Source of the DNA: Candidatus Peribacteraceae bacterium
GTDB lineage: Bacteria; Patescibacteriota; Gracilibacteria; Peribacterales; Peribacteraceae
Reading direction: 5' to 3'
Length of the DNA stretch: 54,293 nucleotides
NCBI GenBank assembly: GCA_030750465.1
Contig: JASMHZ010000004.1
Span: 1-54,293 of the forward strand
The notes beneath the pieces were generated by a model, which worked only from the letters and a program-made list of their open reading frames with translations, was not told the origin of the DNA and made no database searches. Below are positions 48,081-54,293 of this stretch, piece after piece. The position numbers and the translations under genes are program-made. Each line of letters starts with the position of its first letter. Position 1 is the first letter of the stretch.

Positions 48081-49061
48081 ATGTATCGCTCAATTATCGC
48101 AGCGCTTTTGTTTGGGCTTGTTCCAGTTTCTTTGCCGTCGATGGATGAGGTAGTTCCTGTGATTGAAAATTTGGCTATTTCTCCTCCGTCTGAACCATTG
48201 GAAATCGAGAACAGACTTTCTGCCTCCGGAGTTTTGATATTGGATGCTAAAAGTGGACAAAGATTATACGGGAAACAAATTGATGTGCGTCGACCCATGG
48301 CGAGCCTTACCAAACTAATGACGGCTATTATTATCCTGGAAAACCATGAACTGGATGAGCTTGTAACCATTCCATACAAAGCTGCTCGAATAGATGGAAA
48401 CACAGCGTATCTTCCGGTCGGTGAAGACTTTACTGTTAAGGATTTACTCTCGGCTGTATTAATCGCGTCAGCCAACGATGCAGCGTACACGCTTGCAGTT
48501 TTTCATAGCGGAACTATTGAAGCTTTTGCCGAAGAGATGAATGCACGAACGGAAGCTTTGGGACTCAAAGACACGCGGTTTAGAAATCCAATCGGATTAG
48601 ATAGCTTTGAACAATGGTCCACTCCGCAGGACATTGCCTGGCTTGCAGCTTTTGTAATGAGCTACGAAGAACTATTCAAAAAACTTTCTAAGCGTGGTGC
48701 TCGCATTAGGAGTGTTCAGGGCAGTTACATAGATTTAGTCCATACTCATGCGCTCATGCATATTAATGGTTCTTCTTTGGATGAAGTGGCGAAAGTGGTA
48801 GCCGGAAAAACAGGGACAACAAATGCTGCCAAGGAATGCTTGTTCTCTTTGGTGGATTTCGATGGCAGGTCGTATCTTGTGGTTCTTCTTTATTCTTCAC
48901 AAAGATATAAGGATATGAAGACAATATTGGATACTATCGAAGAAAAAGTAGAAATAGGAGATAAGACTCATAAAGACGAAAACTTTACATTCGAAATCCG
49001 AAATCCGAACCCACTCCGCCAAGGCTTCGAGGGTCAAGAATCCGAAATTAATGTATCATAA
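48081..49061 (+). CDS. D-alanyl-D-alanine carboxypeptidase (S11 family)
   Basis: This 326-residue penicillin-binding protein trims terminal D-alanine from peptidoglycan stems. It has an N-terminal signal or anchor (SIIAALLFGLVPVSLPS), the SxxK motif MASLTKLM, SxN as ASANDAA, and KTG as VAGKTGTTNAA. The last 25 residues (EIRNPNPLRQGFEGQESE) are encoded by repeated AATCCGAAA words and look like an in-frame repeat tail. The usual C-terminal amphipathic anchor is absent. TATTCT ends seven bases before the ATG. The next gene starts two bases after the stop. Confidence 0.93.
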   Translation: MYRSIIAALLFGLVPVSLPSMDEVVPVIENLAISPPSEPLEIENRLSASGVLILDAKSGQRLYGKQIDVRRPMASLTKLMTAIIILENHELDELVTIPYKAARIDGNTAYLPVGEDFTVKDLLSAVLIASANDAAYTLAVFHSGTIEAFAEEMNARTEALGLKDTRFRNPIGLDSFEQWSTPQDIAWLAAFVMSYEELFKKLSKRGARIRSVQGSYIDLVHTHALMHINGSSLDEVAKVVAGKTGTTNAAKECLFSLVDFDGRSYLVVLLYSSQRYKDMKTILDTIEEKVEIGDKTHKDENFTFEIRNPNPLRQGFEGQESEINVS

Positions 49062-49063
49062 CT

Positions 49064-50152
49064 ATGATGGCACCCTCGTCCACTGCCCGTTGGCTTTCTG
49101 TTCGTGTCCGATTGATTTGCGGACTTGTTTTTATATTAGGTTCACTGTTTCCGCCATACGTACCCAAAGCGGCTCTTGCTCCTCAGGAGGTTTCGATTGC
49201 GACTTCACAATTTCTTTTGGTTGAAGAAGGGTTTTTGATGAAATCTGGATCGATATCTCAGCAAGGTTCCAGACGTGCATATGCGGAAGGCATTTTTCAT
49301 ACAGTTAAAGAAGGGGACAGCGTGGAGAAGCTTGCTGATCGTTATGGAATAGCGGCGAACACAGTTCGTTGGGCTAACGACTTGGATACCCAGGGGGTAA
49401 TGCAGCCCGGAGATGAACTCCTAATACTTCCAGTCGACGGAGTGCTTCACACAGTAAGCAGGGGACAAACTCTTATAGGAATTTCTGAGCTTTATGGAGT
49501 TGAACAAGCAGAGATAGTTGCCCAAAATAAAGTCAAAGGAGGATTCATCCTTGCAGGACAGGAGCTAATAATTCCAGGTGCAACTCCAATCATCGGAAAA
49601 CCTGTAATTATTGCAACTGCAGATCCCCCGCCTACTTCGGATGAGCCGACTCCTGCACCATCAGCTGAACTGTCAGTTCCAACTCCACCTGACGGACCTC
49701 CAGAAAAACTTCCAGTAAAACCTTCTAAGCCAACGCGCGATGAAGCTCCAAAGAAATACACTCCAACACCAACAGCAGGTGTTTTGCAAAAACCGTGTTC
49801 AGCCGAGTGCTTTATTACTCAGTATTATCGCGCAGGACACTACGCTCTTGATATGCAGGAGAAAGGCGCGGGTCCTATCTATGCGGCGGAAGCAGGTACA
49901 GTCATTCGCTCAGGCTATGGATGGAATGGGGGATTTGGAAATGTAATTGAAGTTGATCATGGAAATGATCTAGTTACTCTTTACGCTCACAATAAGGAGC
50001 TTTATGTAGAGAAGGGAGACATAGTTAAGCGCGGACAAATGATTGCGTGGATGGGGCGAACAGGACTTGTGTATGGTGCAACTGGAATCCACCTGCACTT
50101 CGAGGTAAGACTCAGGGGTATCAAAAAGAATCCGCTTCTGTATGTACAGTAA
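49064..50152 (+). CDS. LysM-domain M23 peptidase
   Basis: The 362-residue protein has a signal or anchor segment (LICGLVFILGSLFPPYVP). Two LysM units follow (HTVKEGDSVEKLADRYGIAANTVRWANDL and HTVSRGQTLIGISELYGVEQAEIVAQN), then a proline/threonine-rich spacer and a LytM/M23 domain. In that domain HYALDM and HLHFEV take the zinc-site positions (YALD instead of the usual GxD, so the first motif is slightly degenerate). It would bind and cut peptidoglycan. It is co-transcribed with the D-Ala carboxypeptidase. Confidence 0.93.
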   Translation: MMAPSSTARWLSVRVRLICGLVFILGSLFPPYVPKAALAPQEVSIATSQFLLVEEGFLMKSGSISQQGSRRAYAEGIFHTVKEGDSVEKLADRYGIAANTVRWANDLDTQGVMQPGDELLILPVDGVLHTVSRGQTLIGISELYGVEQAEIVAQNKVKGGFILAGQELIIPGATPIIGKPVIIATADPPPTSDEPTPAPSAELSVPTPPDGPPEKLPVKPSKPTRDEAPKKYTPTPTAGVLQKPCSAECFITQYYRAGHYALDMQEKGAGPIYAAEAGTVIRSGYGWNGGFGNVIEVDHGNDLVTLYAHNKELYVEKGDIVKRGQMIAWMGRTGLVYGATGIHLHFEVRLRGIKKNPLLYVQ

Positions 50153-50203
50153 GTAGTTTTGAGAAATTGAGCTCATTGTAATTATATGGTATAATATTCG
50201 TGT

Positions 50204-50641
50204 ATGGCAGAAAGTGAAAGTTCAGACTCAAAGAGAGATTTGACACAGGTAACCGCGCAAGAAATGCTCATTGATCCTGAGCTAGCAACTGAGGTGTTCG
50301 TGTTTGCATTTGATTTGTTTGAGAAAGATGACTTTGATGGTGCTCTACCCATTCTAGAGAAAGTAGAGTTCGCACTTCGACAGCAAGGTGATCATCAAAG
50401 AGCAGTATTGTGCGTTAGGAGTATTGCTGAATGCTTACTTCATTTGGGTAGATATCCGGAATCTTTCGAAGCTATTGAAAGAGTAGAACAAATTGGATTC
50501 GATTGTGAGATGGATCACATAGGTGTTCTTCGCGTTAAGTCTGAAATTTTGCATGCGATGGATAAGAGCACAGAAGCTCGAGAAGTGGATGAAATAATTG
50601 GAAGGTTGCAAGGGAGGATTGATAATATGGACGAGAAATAA
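50204..50641 (+). CDS. Small TPR-like protein
   Basis: The 145-residue soluble protein is made of helix pairs (LATEVFVFAFDLFEKDDFDGALPILEKVEFALRQQ, HQRAVLCVRSIAECLLHLGRYPESFEAIERVEQI) with TPR-like spacing. It is probably a protein-interaction module; the partner is unknown. TATAAT ends eight bases before the ATG. A strong terminator follows. Confidence 0.7.
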   Translation: MAESESSDSKRDLTQVTAQEMLIDPELATEVFVFAFDLFEKDDFDGALPILEKVEFALRQQGDHQRAVLCVRSIAECLLHLGRYPESFEAIERVEQIGFDCEMDHIGVLRVKSEILHAMDKSTEAREVDEIIGRLQGRIDNMDEK

Positions 50642-50698
50642 CAATTTATAACCTTTTGGTTGCTAATAGTCAGAGTGCAGTATCACTTAATACAAATT

Positions 50699-50725
50699 CG
50701 GGAGGCGAACATGCCTCCCGTTTTT
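50699..50725 (+). terminator. Intrinsic terminator after the TPR-like gene
   Basis: CGGGAGGC-GAACAT-GCCTCCCG is a perfect eight-pair stem followed by five T. It is the clearest canonical terminator in the window and is not built from reiterated words. Confidence 0.92.
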
Positions 50726-50771
50726 AGTGATGTGGCGGGTCGTGCTCAATGCTGTTCGAACGTATCGGCAT

Positions 50772-51677
50772 CTAGCTCACGTATGACGCAAGTGCTTCAA
50801 CAAACTCCGTGTTGATCTTACTTTCATCACCACTCTCCATTGACCAGCAGTTGCTAATGACCAAGTCAACATACGCCCAACCAGCTATTCGTCTTTCATC
50901 GTATCCTAAGGCCTCTGCTACAGCTGTGACACGGCTCGGCAATAATTCTGTGGATGTTCGCTTACTCCAGTTGTTGATGATGAAGCGTGATCCATTATAT
51001 GCAGGATCACCAATGACTCCCTTGGGGTCGATAGCTATCCAGCCTCTATCCTCGTCCGAGAGAATATTGTCATGGTGCAAGTCTCCATGAAGAAGCATGT
51101 CTTTTTCTTTAGATCCATTTAGCTCATCAAAGATTTCTTGAGCCTTATCAAGGATCGCAGGGGTGACATTCCCTTTGATGTGCATATTCTTTGTTTGTTC
51201 AATCACCTTTGACCAGTCTGCAAGCGAAGGGAGATTGTGTTTCTCTGGAACAGGAACAAGAACGTTTTTAAGTAGTGGAAGAGCTGCACTCGTTGCCTTT
51301 GCATCATCTTCTAGGTGAACATCTCGTAGTGCTGTACCGGGCGTAAGTTTCTCAATGATAAAAGCTACTAGAGTTGCATCACTTTCGAGAAGTTGTACTG
51401 AATACTGACCATCAAAATATTTCAGGGACTCCATCTCTGGTAACACCCCCTCATCTCCTGGAAAGCCAACTTTCAGCACAGCTTTTTGCCCATCTTCAAG
51501 TCGAATGGGCGCGATGAAGTTGGTATAAAGATCATATGGGTTGGACTCCAAAGTAAAGTTCCAGCTCTCCTGACATTTTTGAACAATTGATGGCAATTCA
51601 TCAAACCACTTCTTTGCCATATCACCTCTCTGTTTGATCAAGTGATCCGTGAAAGATTTTGGTAACTGAAGATCCAT
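50772..51677 (-). CDS. Aminoglycoside/hydroxyurea-phosphotransferase-family kinase
   Basis: The 301-residue kinase-like protein resembles streptomycin 6-kinase (APH(6)) and hydroxyurea phosphotransferases. It has KAVLKVGFPGDEGVLPEMESLKYFDG for ATP binding, the catalytic loop LLHGDLHHDNILS with D and N, and AIDPKGVIGDPAYN as the metal-binding DxG equivalent. Resistance is possible but unproven; distant members have unknown small-molecule substrates. TACAAT ends six bases before the ATG, matching host style rather than a recent import. tRNA-Asp lies just upstream. Confidence 0.85.
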   Translation of the reverse strand: MDLQLPKSFTDHLIKQRGDMAKKWFDELPSIVQKCQESWNFTLESNPYDLYTNFIAPIRLEDGQKAVLKVGFPGDEGVLPEMESLKYFDGQYSVQLLESDATLVAFIIEKLTPGTALRDVHLEDDAKATSAALPLLKNVLVPVPEKHNLPSLADWSKVIEQTKNMHIKGNVTPAILDKAQEIFDELNGSKEKDMLLHGDLHHDNILSDEDRGWIAIDPKGVIGDPAYNGSRFIINNWSKRTSTELLPSRVTAVAEALGYDERRIAGWAYVDLVISNCWSMESGDESKINTEFVEALASYVS

Positions 51678-51723
51678 GGGCTCATTGTAACATCAACGCC
51701 GTTCGAACTTTCAAGGATACTTA

Positions 51724-51800
51724 TGGCGGGGCTGACGAGACTCGAACTCGCAACCTTCCGCGTGACAGGCGGATGCTCTAACCAATTGAGCTACAACCCC
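51724..51800 (-). tRNA. tRNA-Asp (GTC)
   Basis: On the minus strand GGGGTTG pairs with CAGCCCC. The anticodon stem is TCCGC/GCGGA with loop CTGTCAC (anticodon GTC), and the T-arm contains GTTCGAGTC. G73 is the Asp identity base, and CCA is encoded. Confidence 0.95.
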
Positions 51801-51903
51801 GTAAGGCAGGGACAAACTTACTTAAAATTGGCTCAAATGGCAACAAAAAGACAATGGATTGTTTCCTGTCTCTAAACCGTCTCATTACTGATACCATGGT
51901 GAC

Positions 51904-52401
51904 ATGTCTGATATCTACTCATTTCTCGAACAACACCGAATAGAATTCGAGAAGTTTGAGCATCCTGCGGTGTTTACTTGCGAAGAGGCAGAAGAGCTCA
52001 CGCCGGATATGGCCGGTGCTCATACAAAGAATTTGCTTCTTAGGAACAGAAAAGGCGACAAGCACTTTTTGGTAGTTGTCGGGTATGACAAAAGCGTAGA
52101 TTTAAAAGCTTTAAGCTCGGTCCTTGAGGAGAGTAAATTAAGTTTTGCTTCACCGGAGCGTCTAATGGATCGATTGGGATTGGAACCGGGTGCTGTCACG
52201 GTGCTTGGGCTTATAAATGATTTGGACCACCAGGTTAGTTTGGTATTTGACGAAGCCATTTGGAATGCGGATGCTCTGCAATGTCATCCACTTGTGAATA
52301 CGGCTACATTGGTTATAAAACACGAAGGGCTTGAAGCATTCTTAAATGCTACAGGACACGAATATCAGGTGATAAATGTGCCTGAGCGGTCATCAACATA
52401 A
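51904..52401 (+). CDS. YbaK/ProX-type aminoacyl-tRNA editing protein
   Basis: The 165-residue stand-alone editing domain of the INS/ProXp superfamily resembles the PrdX-type Ala-tRNA-Pro deacylase. It has FEHPAVFTCEEAEELTPDMAGAHTKNLLLRNRKGDKHFLVVV with the conserved K-N-L-(L/F)-L, LKALSSVLEESKLSFASPERL, and LGLEPGAVTVLGLIND. It clears mischarged tRNA. The matching prolyl-tRNA synthetase is not in the window. Confidence 0.9.
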   Translation: MSDIYSFLEQHRIEFEKFEHPAVFTCEEAEELTPDMAGAHTKNLLLRNRKGDKHFLVVVGYDKSVDLKALSSVLEESKLSFASPERLMDRLGLEPGAVTVLGLINDLDHQVSLVFDEAIWNADALQCHPLVNTATLVIKHEGLEAFLNATGHEYQVINVPERSST

Positions 52402-52422
52402 AAACCTGCTATCCTAACTACG

Positions 52423-52539
52423 ATGAACTTAAAGAAGCTACACTTGTTTATAGGCTTTATTTCAGGATATATTTGCACTTCGTTCCCCTCACCCTACCCT
52501 CTCCCCCTTTTTGGGGGGAGAGGAGACAAGGAAAAATAA
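52423..52539 (+). CDS. Possible leaderless upstream peptide before the membrane protein
   Basis: The 38-codon frame MNLKKLHLFIGFISGYICTS... ends SPYPLPLFGGRGDKEK, with the second half encoded by a CTCTCCCCC/GGGGGGAGAG hairpin. TATCCT ends seven bases before its ATG, the same spacing as other leaderless genes here. Its stop lies three bases before the ATG of the next gene. It may be a leader peptide, or the broken start of a gene into which a repeat hairpin inserted. Confidence 0.35.
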   Translation: MNLKKLHLFIGFISGYICTSFPSPYPLPLFGGRGDKEK

Positions 52540-52542
52540 AAT

Positions 52543-54293
52543 ATGTCTTTGTTAAAAGGAAAAATTTCGGCGTTAATTCAATGTTTAGAATTTATTAATA
52601 TAAGCTTTCTTCTGATATTCACAGCCTTCCTTGGCGTATTCTTCTGGTTCCTAAACTTCAACGAAATTCTTGGTCATGATTTTGTTTACTTCTTCGCACG
52701 TCTTCACGCTGGGCAATGGCACTTCGCTCGACAGGGGTTAAACATTTTCTACTTCACTCCGCATTTCTGTGGGGGAGTTCCGCAGTTTGGGAACCCTCAA
52801 GATTTGTTCTACTCACTCCCGCAGTTTCTTGCAATTGCGGGCATGGATATTTGGAGAGCATCTCAGTTAAGCATGTTTGCATCCATGATACTCGGCTACT
52901 TCGGATGGTATTTGTTTGGTCGTGACATAGTCAGATTAAACAAGCAATGGTCGCATGTATTTGCTCTTATAATAATTGCTCAGGGATTTTATTTGATGCA
53001 CATGATTGCGGGGCACTTGGTATTTTTTGGAATGCCGCTTATCGGACTTCTTTTGTGGCTGATATTTGATCGCAGAAAATGCTCAGTCAGATCTTTAATT
53101 ACTAAAGCTGCAATATTCTCCTTAACTTCTGCATTCATAATGTATAGCGGGGGATACAGCGTGGCATTGATGGCGATTGTGGCATTCATATTATTCTTGC
53201 CGTTCGAATTAATTCTAAATTCATCGAAGGGTCGATTAAAAGTTCTCGCAGTAAGGTCAGCCGCATGCGGACTTGGGGCGATCTTCATAAACTTAAGCAA
53301 ACTCACAGCCGTTTGGAGCTTTATGCGCTTTATTCCGCGTGCAAAACCATTTGAAAGGTTTACAGATGGTTGCCCGTTTGAATATATGGCTAAGGCGTTC
53401 TGGGCTATTCCTCAGATGCCTGAACTCTTTAGTTTCATTGGAATGCCAGACAGGGCTACGCATGAATACAGCCTTTACCTCTCCCCAATTGTTTTGGTTG
53501 GAATTGTGATAGGGTTTTATCTTCTTTGGCAAAATAAAAGTAAGTTCAAATCATCAGTCAGCAAATCGATTCTTGTTGTAATTGTTACGCTAGTTTTCAT
53601 CAACTTCTTCGCGCAACTTGCACGAGGATATGGAGTAATTGTAACTCCGCTTGAGAACTTGCCGATATTTAAGTCACTTCATATCAACGTAAGGTTCTTG
53701 TATCCGTTCTCGTTTATTCTCACTGCGGCTGGAGTTTATGCGTTAATGCAATGGGCGAGTGTAAGAAAAAATGAACTTCTAATTTCAATCAGCGCTGGAA
53801 TCATTACTGTTGTTGCATTCATCATTGCTTATTATCCATTAATGCAGACAAACGAACTTCCACGAGTTATGCCAGTTCAAACTCATCGCGAACTTGTGGG
53901 TCAGTATCAAGACTTTAAGGACAAAGATGTTACACAAATGCTTATGCTAAAAGGTGGACTGGAAGAGCTCATTCCAATCTTTTCCGGAAGCAATCACATA
54001 CATTGTTACGAGTCATTGTTCTGGCAGACAGAAACTTTCAAAAATAATCCGATAACCGGAGGTGCACCTGCGGTTCAATCTGATGGGAAATTCAACATCT
54101 ATAATCCCGCGTGCCTACAATATCCGGAAGCAAATGAATGCAAACCGGGCGATCGCATTAAGGCGGAAGATGGTGAGAACGCCAGGCAATTCTTAAGCGG
54201 CCAAAAAACTACCTGGAAGATTCCAATTTGGCAGAAGCTATCTAACTGGATCAGTCTAATTTCACTAATTGCTGTGTTGGCAATCTTGGGTCT
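52543..54293 (+). CDS. Large polytopic membrane protein, YfhO/GT-C-like (runs off the end)
   Basis: The open frame covers 583 codons with no stop before the window ends. It begins MSLLKGKISALIQCLEFINI and has about twelve membrane helices. The first loop contains GHDFVYFFARLHAGQWHFARQGL, followed by YFTPHFCGGVPQFGNPQDLFY, like the lumenal loops of YfhO or other GT-C membrane glycosyltransferases. A soluble loop follows from about residue 440. AAGGA lies about ten bases before the ATG. It is probably an envelope glycosyltransferase or lipid-modifying protein. Confidence 0.8.
   Translation, partial: MSLLKGKISALIQCLEFINISFLLIFTAFLGVFFWFLNFNEILGHDFVYFFARLHAGQWHFARQGLNIFYFTPHFCGGVPQFGNPQDLFYSLPQFLAIAGMDIWRASQLSMFASMILGYFGWYLFGRDIVRLNKQWSHVFALIIIAQGFYLMHMIAGHLVFFGMPLIGLLLWLIFDRRKCSVRSLITKAAIFSLTSAFIMYSGGYSVALMAIVAFILFLPFELILNSSKGRLKVLAVRSAACGLGAIFINLSKLTAVWSFMRFIPRAKPFERFTDGCPFEYMAKAFWAIPQMPELFSFIGMPDRATHEYSLYLSPIVLVGIVIGFYLLWQNKSKFKSSVSKSILVVIVTLVFINFFAQLARGYGVIVTPLENLPIFKSLHINVRFLYPFSFILTAAGVYALMQWASVRKNELLISISAGIITVVAFIIAYYPLMQTNELPRVMPVQTHRELVGQYQDFKDKDVTQMLMLKGGLEELIPIFSGSNHIHCYESLFWQTETFKNNPITGGAPAVQSDGKFNIYNPACLQYPEANECKPGDRIKAEDGENARQFLSGQKTTWKIPIWQKLSNWISLISLIAVLAILG

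Noticed and set aside
50772-51677. Recently acquired antibiotic resistance gene next to tRNA-Asp
   Set aside because: The gene uses the host-style leaderless promoter and shows no flanking repeats or mobile genes, so recent import is not supported.

Overview
The window looks like a chromosomal segment of a Candidate Phyla Radiation (Patescibacteria) bacterium, most plausibly a Peregrinibacteria/Peribacteria-like lineage. This is inferred from gene content and style, not from a marker tree. Genes are short and tightly packed, and many small secreted or membrane proteins are unrecognised. Housekeeping genes (pyrF, metK, serS, uvrB, topA, dnaJ, hup, recJ, ftsQ) are mixed with several envelope glycosyltransferases. 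There is also a zinc-ribbon fragment of a type I know from this radiation. TGA is used as a normal stop (for example at the end of zwf and of the jag-like gene), so the code is standard rather than the Gracilibacteria/Absconditabacteria code.

Layout. 1-9.8 kb: pyrF, a four-helix-bundle protein, a YifB/ComM ATPase, yraN, the oxidative pentose-phosphate pair pgl-zwf, and metK under an S-box (SAM-I) riboswitch. 9.9-15.2 kb: a large amidase-SpoIID cell-wall protein, an ArsR-type repressor with two perfect 20-bp palindromic operators, a GT4 glycosyltransferase and serS. 15.3-16.1 kb: a GC-rich gene of unknown function bounded by inverted repeats. 16.2-26.6 kb: an NSS-type transporter, uvrB, a GalU-like nucleotidyltransferase, Hsp20, DedA, UppP, an XRE regulator, a second four-helix-bundle gene and recJ. 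26.9-34 kb: a newly called 56-aa membrane protein, a surface protein with an LAPTG sorting signal, a calcium-binding repeat protein, dnaJ, a jag-like KH protein, hup and topA. 34-47 kb: envelope glycosyltransferases (GT-C, GT2, TPR/TMTC-like, GT4), tRNA-Trp, an MscS-like channel, an M23 peptidase, dgt, a 6S-like RNA candidate, a YfiH-family protein and NAD(P)HX dehydratase. 47-54.3 kb: FtsQ, D-Ala-D-Ala carboxypeptidase, a LysM-M23 peptidase, an aminoglycoside-phosphotransferase-like kinase, tRNA-Asp, a YbaK-type editing domain, and a large membrane protein running off the window end.

The most unusual feature is a pervasive set of word-based inverted repeats. Most longer intergenic gaps hold a roughly 50-150 bp stem-loop whose arms are iterations of one short word, and the word differs from site to site. 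At least seven genes take their stop codon from an arm. The same words or similar palindromes also sit in frame inside coding genes, at places that look like linkers or variable loops. This recalls Rickettsia palindromic elements. Three genes (two four-helix-bundle proteins of the 23S-rRNA intervening-sequence type and the GC-rich unknown) lie between the two arms of such inverted repeats. They may be payloads of a mobile stem-loop element.

A second window-wide pattern is start-site architecture. At least 18 genes have a recognisable -10 hexamer ending only 5-9 nt before the start codon and no clear Shine-Dalgarno sequence, which suggests widespread leaderless or near-leaderless transcription. 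I used this pattern to choose several start codons (serS, galU-like, nnrD, ftsQ, the M23 peptidase, the amidase).
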